Shown here: in pieces, positions 18,101 to 25,706 of the stretch
Layout: every line of letters starts with the position of its first letter
How positions within the stretch are numbered: position 1 is the first letter of the stretch
DNA from: Pseudomonas entomophila
GTDB taxonomy: Bacteria > Pseudomonadota > Gammaproteobacteria > Pseudomonadales > Pseudomonadaceae
Direction of reading: 5' to 3'
Length of the DNA stretch: 64,000 bases
NCBI RefSeq assembly: GCF_018417595.1
Contig: NZ_CP070982.1
Location: 624,001 to 688,000 of the forward strand
Made by a program: the position numbers and the translations under genes
The notes under the pieces: generated by a model
Told to the model about the DNA's origin: nothing
Databases searched by the model: none
Seen by the model: the letters and a program-made list of their open reading frames with translations, nothing else

Positions 18101-19211
18101 AGTTCAATAGCTGTGAAGGGTCACCGTTCGCCAGTACTGAGTACGGATCTAGTTCAATTATTTTTTCTTGAGTTGGCTTATCACCCAAGGCGGCCATCCA
18201 GCCAAGAAGGCCGCGAAGTTCATCCCTCACAGCTGAGTTCGGTGCGATAATAGGAAGGCACTTTGCCAAATTTAAGGAGTCGCTTGGATCTATTATTCGC
18301 TTGGTAAAGTAATCGGCGGCGCAATACTCTGCGACGATTTTGTGTACAGGCCGGTGATGATCCACGCAATCGCCAGGTTTAAATAGTCGGGTTGCTAATA
18401 TGCTGCTGTTTGACTCCTGGTGAATAAATAAGGTGTCTAATGCCGGATACATTCGCTCTTCGGTAGATTCGCTTATGCATACACCCTCGGAGCCCGCTAG
18501 AAGTAGTTTTGCGAACACTTCTGAAGCTAGGTCTATCTTTTTACTGGTGCTAAATGTATCTGTTGTTCTAGCCGCGCCAGAATTTACCTCTTTTGCTAGG
18601 CGCTCCACTGCTAAAGAAAAAATAGACTTCTTATCTGGGAAGTGTCGATTGCTTTCAATGTAAGCATCTGCGAAAAGCTTTAAAAACTGAGGGTTCGGAA
18701 GTAGGTCTTGTAAATCAAATCTAGAAACTTCGGAACTGAAGTTCAAAAAGCTTTCTTCAGGTGAGTGATTTTCAAAAATTAGTTTCTGCTCTGATTCCGT
18801 GAACTCACAGAGCCTTACAATGAATGGCTCGCAGCCAAAAAACTCTTTAAAAGCAATGTTGTTAGCGTTTCCCCACTCGCTTGATCTACTGGACAGATAG
18901 ACGTGTGTTGGCTTCGACGATTCCGCTTTGCTTAGTAGCGCGTAAATTCCTGAAGGATCAACCTTGGCGAGTTCATCGAATGCATCAATTACTAATGGGG
19001 AGTTTTCTTTTATTAAGGGGGAGTGCTTGAAACGATTGGCCGTCAGAACGACCGTGTCTAATTTCTGCGCGATACTCTCCATGAGTACCGTTTTGCCAGC
19101 GCCCGGCTCAGCTAGTATTACGACAAATTTTGAGGTTGTTAAGAGTGCGTCTTCGCTGAATAAGTCATTGTTGTTGGATAATTTGCGTGGCAGATAGAAA
19201 TTAGAATTCAT
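15195..19211 (-). CDS. NACHT/STAND-like NTPase with C-terminal PD-(D/E)xK nuclease domain; candidate anti-phage protein
   Basis: A 1338-residue protein. The N-terminus holds a P-loop NTPase: Walker A AEPGAGKT (residues 34-41), Walker B LVIDAFDEL (73-81) with the paired acidic residues typical of NACHT-type ATPases, and VYLSSRSSEW (104-113) as a sensor-like strand. A long helical middle (about 250-1150) looks like a repeat scaffold and includes a cysteine-rich patch (ACTCRKKSFECRCR). The C-terminus has SDFTVAK then VTEVKGQW, giving D1237 and E1254-x-K1256, the PD-(D/E)xK nuclease pattern. Domain order is reversed from Avs proteins, which have the effector first. ATG 19211 was chosen over 19490 because the upstream extension looks non-coding. 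Its placement on a mobile element fits phage defence; this is inference. Confidence 0.75.
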   Translation of the reverse strand: MNSNFYLPRKLSNNNDLFSEDALLTTSKFVVILAEPGAGKTVLMESIAQKLDTVVLTANRFKHSPLIKENSPLVIDAFDELAKVDPSGIYALLSKAESSKPTHVYLSSRSSEWGNANNIAFKEFFGCEPFIVRLCEFTESEQKLIFENHSPEESFLNFSSEVSRFDLQDLLPNPQFLKLFADAYIESNRHFPDKKSIFSLAVERLAKEVNSGAARTTDTFSTSKKIDLASEVFAKLLLAGSEGVCISESTEERMYPALDTLFIHQESNSSILATRLFKPGDCVDHHRPVHKIVAEYCAADYFTKRIIDPSDSLNLAKCLPIIAPNSAVRDELRGLLGWMAALGDKPTQEKIIELDPYSVLANGDPSQLLNSSKKLLINKLVEIEATDPYFRRNDFWRRFSVAGFFTRETIEDVRLLLKTKSDGHLRNLILELLAGSSAANLLTKELRYLLLTPEESQNTRILAIKCLLEISDYDYLEDLRVLIFEATNISLNLSAKIIEKLLPSSITPSYIASFLRVCAHLYPDTEYRERTIGSRYFIKDLISKLSLETTEIVLDTLTESLACTCRKKSFECRCRNGLSKIIGSLLDRYFELADSPFDSIRIWKWVKNLKFNNQHGANESIAVNVLQKDLKLRYEIITHVFSSITNREEIFQTQLHHFNLYSHSGLLLTAKDHRFIIDLAFLIDNPQLWISFIAHHHLYRTGSDRGPDDLRSHMRDQANIKPAFMREWAKSNRAAIHHAREHNTSRFLQSRRFKRRKNREKNIHAQNIEYIKSNRELIENGRHWSLLVRFAELALMQPEKIREEFEDDALVRKSLRNCFGFISSTVPSLEELSELHGASKYDQSEVILYAACLETLRDQGHLENVEHGLLQSLRAGIDMHYSSVASEERDALKTEVDRLLFIDAESAENFLRKYVEPQLSSRSSRAKVWLLKHEEAFSNLRHELSFEWLKKYCDIALEPLEALFDIVIEKADPDELNDLILQRCSGLMPENFITVDSQETIHKRAFWLLRAWYFLENPPEEYWNWLQSDRNIVHVFSSRSGNMSRHDNTHWPKLNSIKIEKILGAFIEQWPKVDLPTQWGTDSPAGEKAYRFLNEISWSISSDSPARAIPVLNRLLSDERFHDAHADLKSIHAAQVRKKSLEAFDPPSTRDIVNTLDRDSIVTVESLRQLIIQELQEYQKYIFGGEYNSVDRFYSNGARLGEESCTEIIAERLSLILRHQNIIITPEHHLKSEKRSDFTVAKIINGKRRLLVTEVKGQWHRELYSAASTQLFERYAIHPEAEEQGIYLILWFGETESVAERKNHGITSAQALKNSVEEMLPQDLKGLIDIFVLDLSKK

Positions 19212-19559
19212 AAGAATCCATCTTGTATTTGCCCGGTCTTGCCGGATAGATTCTGAGCCTGAGTCCAGATAGGCCCGCCCTTCAGAAATCCTACGACATT
19301 TCGCTGTTCGAGGGGAGATCCACAGACGACGGTAAGCACAATCTCGGGTCAATGTGGAGACGGTAGGCTTCCAGCCGGTAGCAGCGAGCTTGGGCTGAGG
19401 GCTGCCCAACAAACGCGGCGAAGAACCAATTTGTAGGAGTTGGGAACCAAATTTTTGGGCTTCGTCGGAACTAAAATCTACAGGTGCCACGGCACTGTGG
19501 TTTTGTTGGCAGTCCCACCTGGGTAGGCTTGTTCTCGTTCGGTGAAGGCGGAGGAAGCC
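19212..19559. other. Divergent control region between the NTPase-nuclease and alpA-like genes
   Basis: These 348 nt are GC-richer than the genes on either side. An open frame continues upstream of the NTPase start to 19490, but its residues (rich in Arg, Ser and Pro) do not look like real protein. Promoters for both divergent genes should lie here; I could not fix their positions. Confidence 0.45.
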
Positions 19560-19784
19560 ATGGTAATAGTTAACAGCTCAGATCGTGTGTTGCGCTTGAA
19601 ACAGGTTCAAGAGAAGACTGGTCTTGGTCGGTCTACGATTTATGACCGACTTAACCCACGGTCGGCTAGGTTCGATAACTCGTTTCCTAGGCCCTTTAAG
19701 ATCGGGCTATCAGCTGTAGGTTGGCTCGAAAGCGGCATTGATGAGTGGATAGCTAAGCGAGCGTCCAATATTAGTATTTATTAA
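19560..19784 (+). CDS. AlpA-family regulator (excision/transcription factor)
   Basis: A 74-residue protein with the MerR-like winged helix typical of AlpA: LRLKQVQEKTGLGRSTIYDR, then FPRPFKIGLSAVGWLESGIDEW. In CP4-57 and related elements AlpA controls integrase expression and excision. The ATG at 19560 has a GGAGG ribosome binding site 5-6 nt upstream, better than the in-frame ATG at 19542. It precedes the replication-protein gene in the same direction. Confidence 0.85.
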   Translation: MVIVNSSDRVLRLKQVQEKTGLGRSTIYDRLNPRSARFDNSFPRPFKIGLSAVGWLESGIDEWIAKRASNISIY

Positions 19785-19941
19785 TACTGTCACTAATTGT
19801 CTTTTTCCCGATTCAGCGATTTCTTTTAAGGTGCGGTGGAGAACTAGGTTGATGCTCCGGCACTGCCGAGGTTTTTTGCTGCTGGGTATTTTGGTTTTTA
19901 TAAGTATTTATCTTCTCTGAAAGCTATAAGGGGGACGGGCT

Positions 19942-21000
19942 GTGCTTGCTGAGATATTAATGGATGAGGACCTAATAGAGGAGATGGTTGAGGGGCAATG
20001 GGCCTTGATGACCACTACGGAGGGGGATGACCTGTTAATCAAGTCCGATGAGTCAAGTTTGATTTATGATGTGTGCTCCGTGACGCAGGTAGTTATGGGG
20101 CTGTTATCCAAAGCAGAGATGCTTAAAGTAGGTAGAAGCGGAAAGCGCAGCTTGACTCCGCTTGGGCGGAAGACTCTGGAATGTCTTCGTATTGACTTTA
20201 ATCGTCTTGTGGCAGCATTCCCGGGAGGCGCTTTCAATCCCTATGTATACGCATTCGTAGAGGCCACCGGTAGGCTGATGAGTGATGAGGCGTTTTGGGG
20301 TGTGTCTGCCTATCCCGATCGTTTGGTAATGGGCGACGCAGTTAAGGCTTTCAGGATATTAGCTGAGGAGGTTTTGGGGGTTGATGCTGGGGGGGCACTG
20401 AAAACTACTTTGAGAAATGCTGAGCGTAATGCGAGAAAGAATTTGACTGGTCTTAATGCTTACGTAGACGCTTTGCTGGAACGGTATTCGAGGTTGGTGG
20501 TCGTAAGAGTCGATTTAAGATATGCAATCGGAGCGTTTGAGGCTAATGCAGATTTGATTGCTATTGTGAAAAGTGATTTTAATTATTTCTTGAGCTTCGT
20601 AAAAGGGAAGCGATTTGGTAAGGATGTTTGCGGCTATGTGTGGAAGTTGGAGTATGGAGCAGTCCAGGGCTGGCATTACCACGTTCTGTTGTTTTTGAAT
20701 GGTGCGAAGCATAGAGAGGATATTTCCATCGGAAAGGAGCTTGGAGACAAATGGATGGATATCACTCGGCAGAAAGGATGTTATTTTAATTGTAATGCAA
20801 GGAAAGAAAAATATAAGAGGCCTGCTCTAGGAGTGGTTAGCTGGCGTGACTTCGAGAAAGTAAATAATCTCAAAAGAGCGGCAGGTTATCTTGCAAAGGC
20901 AGACATGCTGATACGCCCGAATCTGGCTGGCGGCGAAAGGGCGTTAGGAAAGGGCCGTATGCCTAAAGGGCATTCTGGGAAAGGTCGGCCTAGGCAGTGA
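19942..21000 (+). CDS. YfjJ/YagK-like (inovirus Gp2-type) replication protein
   Basis: A 352-residue protein. The C-terminal half matches the YagK/YfjJ family related to inovirus Gp2 rolling-circle initiators: VVRVDLRY, then YVWKLEYG, then GWHYHVLLF with the two histidines (245, 247) of an HUH-type metal site, and LKRAAGYLAKADMLIRP near the end. It probably nicks or binds an origin on the excised element. The GTG at 19942 has an AAGGGGG ribosome binding site 8 nt upstream; an ATG six codons later (19960) is an alternative. Codon use is AT-rich like the rest of the element. Confidence 0.75.
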   Translation: MLAEILMDEDLIEEMVEGQWALMTTTEGDDLLIKSDESSLIYDVCSVTQVVMGLLSKAEMLKVGRSGKRSLTPLGRKTLECLRIDFNRLVAAFPGGAFNPYVYAFVEATGRLMSDEAFWGVSAYPDRLVMGDAVKAFRILAEEVLGVDAGGALKTTLRNAERNARKNLTGLNAYVDALLERYSRLVVVRVDLRYAIGAFEANADLIAIVKSDFNYFLSFVKGKRFGKDVCGYVWKLEYGAVQGWHYHVLLFLNGAKHREDISIGKELGDKWMDITRQKGCYFNCNARKEKYKRPALGVVSWRDFEKVNNLKRAAGYLAKADMLIRPNLAGGERALGKGRMPKGHSGKGRPRQ

Positions 21001-21018
21001 AGCTCACAGCTAAGCAGT

Positions 21019-21729
21019 TTAGTTTTTAGGCGTACCCTTTCTTTTTCTTTGTACATGCTGCGAGACAGCAAGCGCTACGTCTGGATATTCGCGTGCCCAC
21101 CGCATGAGTCTAGTAGTGATATCTTCCGGGGTTTTAAGTTTAAGGGTAGTCCTTTCGTAGTTTACGATATGGTCGGATAGCTCTGAGGCAAGATGACTTG
21201 TTGTCTTCCAGCCATTTTCTGGGCTTTTTTCATTTATGCACTTGATGAAGTAGCTTCGCGATTCTGTATAGACTGAATTTTTTGCCTTCGCTGCTGCTTC
21301 GTTTTTCTCTAATGTATCTATATGTTTGTTTGTAATTATGTCGGATGCTATGCTGGTCGCACCTAGGAAGTAGGCAGACATTATAAGTCCCCAGATAGCT
21401 GCAGGCTGATTGCTCTCCCTGTCTAGCTGATCAGCCATGGTTCGGAAAGTTAGACACATTTTTCCGTAGTAATCTAGGTTGCTGTTATGGTTGAGTATAT
21501 CTTCTTGTAGTTTTTCAAATGCTTTGTTAATGGTTTTTGTCGTATGTTTCTCGTTAAGGATTTTTTTAGAATGTTTTTCTAGTAATTCTGCGTATGGGCG
21601 TAATGAATAGATCTCCATAAAGCGTTCCTCGGCCAGCCCATCGAAGTCGTTGAAGACATCATCTAAGCTTTGAGGTGGATTTGACATTAATGACATTATG
21701 TCGTTGGGGAGTTTTTTATTTTCTTTCAT
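21019..21729 (-). CDS. Hypothetical protein, element cargo
   Basis: A 236-residue, charged, largely helical protein that I do not recognise. The only feature I can point to is a hydrophobic stretch in the middle (AAIWGLIMSAYFLGATSIAS) that could be a buried or membrane helix, followed by a lysine-rich helix. It is convergent with the replication gene (18 nt apart) and lies downstream of the integrase gene on the same strand. Base composition matches the element. Confidence 0.6.
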   Translation of the reverse strand: MKENKKLPNDIMSLMSNPPQSLDDVFNDFDGLAEERFMEIYSLRPYAELLEKHSKKILNEKHTTKTINKAFEKLQEDILNHNSNLDYYGKMCLTFRTMADQLDRESNQPAAIWGLIMSAYFLGATSIASDIITNKHIDTLEKNEAAAKAKNSVYTESRSYFIKCINEKSPENGWKTTSHLASELSDHIVNYERTTLKLKTPEDITTRLMRWAREYPDVALAVSQHVQRKRKGTPKN

Positions 21730-21804
21730 GGTTTGTTTTCTGCTATGGGACTATTTGCCTTCCCTGGCAAATTTTTATCTGTTTGTCCGAGTTGTAGGCG
21801 CAGA

Positions 21805-23010
21805 TTACTTCGTGATATTGCTCAGAGAAAATTTAGCCCACTCATTCATCAATGCTCTGCGTTTGTCAAGGAAGTCTGATCGAGAATATGCACCTTCGGT
21901 TTGGTCTCGCTCGTCGTGAGCTAATGCTATTTCGCATACTTCTCTAGGATGATTCGTGCATTCATTTGCCCAGTCTCGAAATGTTGATCGGAAACCATGG
22001 CGCGTTATTTCTTTTTCTCCGATGCCATGCAGCAGATTTCGAATAGCATTAGCATGCATCACTCCAGATTTTCCATGGCCAGGAAAAAGGAAGCGACTGC
22101 TTTCAATTTTAGGCACTGCTTTGACAAGCGTGATCACTTGTTCGGGTATTGGAATCACGAAAGGCTTGCGCATTTTCATCCGTTCGCCCGGTAGTGACCA
22201 GAGCCCAGCCTGTAGGTCAAACTCATCCCAGCTTGCGAATCGCACCATGTGCGATCGGGCGCCTGTGAGGATGAGGAGCTGTGCTGCGATTGAAGTTGAC
22301 GTTTCAATGCCCTGAAGCGTTGACATCAATGGAGGTATGTCTTGCCAGCGCATTGCCGTGAAGTGCTCTCGTTTCCGTGCTTTTCTTTTCTCGATTCGGC
22401 TCAGCAAGCTGTCTAGGTGACCGCGCCAGCGTGCCGGGTTTTCACCCTGGCGAAGCCCACGGGCCTTTGCAGCATCCAATACCTGCTCTATTTGGCCCCG
22501 TACCTCGTCCGCTGTCCGGGGCTTAACCGACCAGATCGGTTTCAGGACGGCCAGAACTTCCTCAGTTCCGACTTGATCAGCTGAAAGGGAGCCTATGTGC
22601 TCGAATGCATAGAGTTCTAGCTTTCTGAGCCAGCCCTTTCGCCACTTGTCGGACCAGCTACTCCCATGTGCTTCGCAGTAGCTCTTGGCAAGCGTTTCAA
22701 ACTTGATCCTCTTCGCTTCGCTGGCCTTCTGATGCTCGAGCAAAGCAGCCCGCTCCATGTCACGGGCATGAAGGGGATCGATGCCGTCCACCAGTTGGCG
22801 TCGTTTGGCAGCGGCGTCCAAGCGCGCTTCTTTCAGGCTGACCGTGGGGTAAGCCCCTAACCCCATTTCTCTACGTCGGCCAGCAAGTTGGAATCTGAGA
22901 ACCCAAGATTTTCGCCCAGTGCTTTTCACGACCAGTCGCAGGCCTTCGCCGTCCTCATACGTACCGGCCTCAACCAGATTCTCGACCTGCTTCGGATTTA
23001 GCTTTCCCAT
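21805..23010 (-). CDS. P4-type tyrosine integrase
   Basis: A 401-residue site-specific recombinase. The N-terminal arm-binding (DUF4102) domain has the typical GLRLVVKSTGRKSWVLRFQ and MGLGAYPTVSLKEAR segments. The catalytic domain shows LTGARSHMVRF (first Arg), ITRHGFRSTFRDWA (HxxR), ALAHDERD (second His) and GAYSRSD (Tyr nucleophile), so it looks complete. ATG 23010 has a GGAGG-like site upstream and is better than the in-frame ATG at 23031. The gene starts about 170 nt from attR, with GTNCCCCCA tandem repeats between, which are likely its own arm sites. Confidence 0.95.
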   Translation of the reverse strand: MGKLNPKQVENLVEAGTYEDGEGLRLVVKSTGRKSWVLRFQLAGRRREMGLGAYPTVSLKEARLDAAAKRRQLVDGIDPLHARDMERAALLEHQKASEAKRIKFETLAKSYCEAHGSSWSDKWRKGWLRKLELYAFEHIGSLSADQVGTEEVLAVLKPIWSVKPRTADEVRGQIEQVLDAAKARGLRQGENPARWRGHLDSLLSRIEKRKARKREHFTAMRWQDIPPLMSTLQGIETSTSIAAQLLILTGARSHMVRFASWDEFDLQAGLWSLPGERMKMRKPFVIPIPEQVITLVKAVPKIESSRFLFPGHGKSGVMHANAIRNLLHGIGEKEITRHGFRSTFRDWANECTNHPREVCEIALAHDERDQTEGAYSRSDFLDKRRALMNEWAKFSLSNITK

Positions 23011-23035
23011 TCTGTCCTCCGAGGGATGCATATCT

Positions 23036-23056
23036 GTCCCCCCAGTCGTCCCCCCA
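23036..23056 (+). repeat. Tandem 9-mer GTNCCCCCA pair, right end of element
   Basis: Two GTCCCCCCA units with a 12-nt period lie between the integrase start and attR. They mirror the pair at 13261-13281 and are the likely arm-type integrase sites. Confidence 0.55.
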
Positions 23057-23177
23057 CATTTACTTCGGATGGCGCAAAACAGAGTTGGACCCCATAAGAC
23101 GAATGATAGGCTGAGAGGCCCGTAGATCCTAGGGTCTGACGAAGTGGTTTGGACTGGTGGGGATTTCTTCGGACAAA

Positions 23178-23199
23178 TAAAAAGCCGGCTTGTGGCCGG
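23178..23199. repeat. Attachment site attR (22-bp direct repeat, right copy)
   Basis: Identical to 13183-13204. Here the hairpin is a perfect 8-bp stem (AAGCCGGC/GCCGGCTT), but the following bases are TCTCGGGG rather than a T run, so the functional terminator stayed on the left side. From here to 23403 I see no gene. Confidence 0.7.
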
Positions 23200-23403
23200 C
23201 TTCTCGGGGACGGTCTTGGCTCATTTTTGATGGGCCGCGATCGCCTTAAACGGTTGGCAACATGGCCTGAAAAAGATGGCGGACGGCTGTGTGAGGCGTC
23301 GCCAGGCCCTCTGGAATGCGGCTTGCACCATCAGGGGCGTGATGTGCGGCGTAGCATACTAGGGCTCGGGGTCCATGCCCAGCAAAAAATGGCGCGAAGT
23401 GTT

Positions 23404-24102
23404 TCAGCCTGGGCGGGCCGGGCGCAGGCACGACCACCAGAACACCCAGCCGAGGATCTCCAGGCGCTGTGCCCGACGTTGGTACGCGGTGTAGCGCTCG
23501 GTGGGGTGGTTGAGGCGGTCGTGGCTGTGCAGGCACAGGGTGCCATGGCGGCCGAGGGTGAGCTGGTGTACGCGCAGCTTGCCATTGTGCAGCAGTGCGT
23601 AGCACTCGCCCTCGACGACCCGGGTGAAGCTGCGGTCGACGGCCAGCAGCGCACCTTGTGGCAGGTAGGGCGCCATGTTGTTCGCTGGCATGCCAATACA
23701 GAACGCGTGTTGCGTGGCCACGCGGACGCAGTCAAGGGCCTCCCGGGGGATCGGTTGGTGCAGGTCCGGCGCGGCCTCCAGGCTTTCGTCACGCACGTGG
23801 TAAAGGGGCAGGGGGACGCTTTCGGTGGCCAGGGCCAGCAACGGTGCAGGCGGTGCCACGCGGGGCCTGGCCGGGCGGGGTGGGGTAAGGGGGCCCGGGT
23901 GTTTCGGGCCTTCGCCATTACGCAGCCAGCCGGGGTGCACGCAGAACAATCCGGCGATTTCCTCGACGCGCGCCTGGGGCACGCCACGCTTGAGCCAGTT
24001 GTTGACGTGCTGGGGGGTGACCTTGCGTTGGGCGGCAAAGTCCGAAGGGGTCAGGTTGCACTCCTGCAGGAGGGCTTTGAGGCGGTCGCCGGAAGTGTTC
24101 AT
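23404..24102 (-). CDS. LexA/S24-like regulator lacking the catalytic Ser-Lys dyad
   Basis: A 232-residue protein with an N-terminal helix-turn-helix (LTPSDFAAQRKVTPQHVNNW, about residues 18-37) and a C-terminal S24-peptidase-like fold. In working S24 proteins the pattern is G-D-S-M-x-P; here it reads PANNMAPYLPQG, with Asn142 where the serine should be. The later V-K-R-L lysine is replaced by His179 (LRVHQLTL). It should therefore not cleave itself as LexA or phage repressors do. A proline-rich linker joins the halves. It lies just outside attR on normal-GC DNA, so it is probably chromosomal. The target is unknown. Confidence 0.75.
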   Translation of the reverse strand: MNTSGDRLKALLQECNLTPSDFAAQRKVTPQHVNNWLKRGVPQARVEEIAGLFCVHPGWLRNGEGPKHPGPLTPPRPARPRVAPPAPLLALATESVPLPLYHVRDESLEAAPDLHQPIPREALDCVRVATQHAFCIGMPANNMAPYLPQGALLAVDRSFTRVVEGECYALLHNGKLRVHQLTLGRHGTLCLHSHDRLNHPTERYTAYQRRAQRLEILGWVFWWSCLRPARPG

Positions 24103-24224
24103 GCGGGCGAGTCTATCGCCCTGATAAACGTGTGGGAATGAACCTGATGTCGAAGGGAGCTGTAGGGTAAATCGCGATTTGCAAGAGATTGCCTAGGACT
24201 TTGTAGGGCGATTCCTGCGCCCAC

Positions 24225-24251
24225 AAAAAAGCCCTGCCGAAGCAGGGCTTT
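24225..24251 (-). terminator. Terminator of ppa
   Basis: A GCCCTGC stem with a short CGAA loop and, reading on the minus strand, a run of six T. It lies 12 nt after the ppa stop codon. Confidence 0.9.
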
Positions 24252-24262
24252 GTCTGTCAGCT

Positions 24263-24790
24263 TCAGCCTTTGTAGGCAGCCACCGACTTGGTGATCGCAG
24301 CGCGGGCGGCGTCGGCGCCTTCCCAGCCTTCGATCTTGACCCACTTGCCCTTCTCGAGATCCTTGTAGTTCGCGAAGAAGTGCTCGATCTGCTGGATCAG
24401 CAGGGCCGGCAGGTCGGTGTATTCCTTCACGTCGACGTACAGCTGGCTCAGCTTGTCGTGAGGCACGGCGATGACCTTGGCGTCGCCGCCGCCATCGTCG
24501 GTCATGTTCAGCACGCCGACCGGACGGGCGCGGATCACCGAGCCTGGGGCTACCGGGTACGGGGTGACGACCAGCACGTCCAGGGGATCACCGTCGTCGG
24601 CCAGGGTGTTGGGGATGAAACCGTAGTTGGCCGGGTAGAACATCGGGGTGGCCATGAAGCGGTCGACGAACAGGGTGTCGCTGTCCTTGTCGATTTCGTA
24701 CTTGATCGGCGCGTGGTTGGCCGGGATCTCGATAGCGACGTAGATGTCGTTCGGCAGGTCTTTGCCGGCTGGAATCTTGCTGTAGCTCAT
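24263..24790 (-). CDS. ppa: Inorganic pyrophosphatase
   Basis: A 175-residue cytoplasmic enzyme that hydrolyses pyrophosphate and so pulls biosynthetic reactions forward. The family signature is clear: [11 protein letters not shown] with the metal-binding aspartates, preceded by [16 protein letters not shown]. Length matches bacterial family I enzymes. It is a single gene with its own terminator. Confidence 0.97.
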
Positions 24791-24883
24791 TGGGCAATGC
24801 CCCCGTGTTTGATCAAAAAAGTGGCGGCGATTATAGGCACATTCCCACAGTGGGTGCCACGCCCGGCCGGATGTGCGGGGCGA

Positions 24884-25699
24884 TCAGGCGTGGTGCTCAC
24901 GGTAATGCGGGTGTTCGGCCTGCAACCGGGTAAGCCGGGCCAGTGGGTCCTGGCGGTAGAACAGCGCCAACTGCTGGTAGACCGCCGGAAAAGCCTGGTG
25001 CAGCAGATCAGGGGCGCTGAAGAAGTACTCGCTGGTCACGGCAAAGAACTCTGCGGGGTTTTCCGCGGCGTAAGGGTCGATGGCCGTTTCTGTGTCGGGG
25101 TCCTGATCGAGCTGGCGGTTCATGGCGTCATAGGCCTGCTGCATGGCCTGCGCCCAGTCTTCCACGCGCATGTCGTTGTGCAGTGGCGGCAGGCCGTTGG
25201 CATCGCCGTTGAGCATGTCGAGCTTGTGCGCCAGTTCGTGGATGACCAGGTTGTAGGCTTCCCAGCCCCCGCTGGCCAGTACCCCGGGCCAGGCCAGAAT
25301 CACCGGCCCCTGTTGCCAGGCCTCGCCGCTGTGCTCGGCGTCCCACACATGTTCCACGCCACTGGCGTCGCGATGGCGCTGTGGGCTGAGGAAGTCGTCC
25401 GGGTAGAGGATGATCTCGTGAAAGCCCTGGTACCAGTTCAGCTCACCCAGGTGCAGCAGCGGCAACTGGGCCTGGGCAGCGAGGAACAGGCGCTGCTCGT
25501 CGTCCAGTTCGACGCCGGGCAGGGGGGTCAGGTGCTTGTCGTGCAGGAACAGCACGCAGGCTTCACGCAGCCAGCGGTCTTCCTCGTCGCTGAGGCCATC
25601 GAGCAGTGGCAGGCGATCGCGGATCACCTGCCATAGCTGATTGTCGACCGGGTAGCGGGCCAGGGTGCGCCGCCGGCGCCAGGCGCTGAACGACCACAT
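24884..25699 (-). CDS. mtfA: MtfA-type zinc-dependent peptidase
   Basis: A 271-residue protein of the MtfA (DgsA anti-repressor) family. The gluzincin zinc motif HELAHKLDM (HExxH) is present, with NPAEFFAVTSEYFF downstream supplying the third ligand glutamate. In E. coli MtfA binds the repressor Mlc and has peptidase activity; the Pseudomonas substrate is not known. The DedA gene upstream ends only 7 nt before its start, so the two are probably co-transcribed. Confidence 0.9.
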   Translation of the reverse strand: MWSFSAWRRRRTLARYPVDNQLWQVIRDRLPLLDGLSDEEDRWLREACVLFLHDKHLTPLPGVELDDEQRLFLAAQAQLPLLHLGELNWYQGFHEIILYPDDFLSPQRHRDASGVEHVWDAEHSGEAWQQGPVILAWPGVLASGGWEAYNLVIHELAHKLDMLNGDANGLPPLHNDMRVEDWAQAMQQAYDAMNRQLDQDPDTETAIDPYAAENPAEFFAVTSEYFFSAPDLLHQAFPAVYQQLALFYRQDPLARLTRLQAEHPHYREHHA

Positions 25700-25706
25700 G
25701 CCGCGG

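Larger units (their letters stand above)
13183..23199. mobile_element. P4/CP4-57-like integrative element (~10 kb) carrying defence-like cargo
   Basis: The segment is bounded by identical 22-bp repeats and is visibly AT-richer than both flanks. It carries a P4-type tyrosine integrase at its right end, an AlpA-like excision regulator and a YfjJ/inovirus-Gp2-like replication protein, a gene set known from cryptic elements such as E. coli CP4-57. The remaining genes are cargo: a secreted protein of unknown function, an XRE regulator, a zinc-ribbon membrane-like protein, a giant NTPase-nuclease and an unknown 236-residue protein. There are no capsid, tail or conjugation genes, so movement would depend on a helper or on the integrase alone. 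Confidence 0.8.

Noticed and set aside
19212..19490. N-terminal extension of the large NTPase gene (92 more residues)
   Set aside because: Composition is Arg/Ser/Pro rich and GC content differs from the gene; the NTPase fold starts right after the ATG at 19211.
19851..19876. Possible terminator after the alpA-like gene
   Set aside because: A T run follows a GC-rich dyad, but the stem pairs only about 4 bp cleanly, so it is too weak to call.
13183..23199. Complete prophage
   Set aside because: No capsid, portal, tail, lysis or terminase genes; only integration, regulation and replication-type genes plus cargo.
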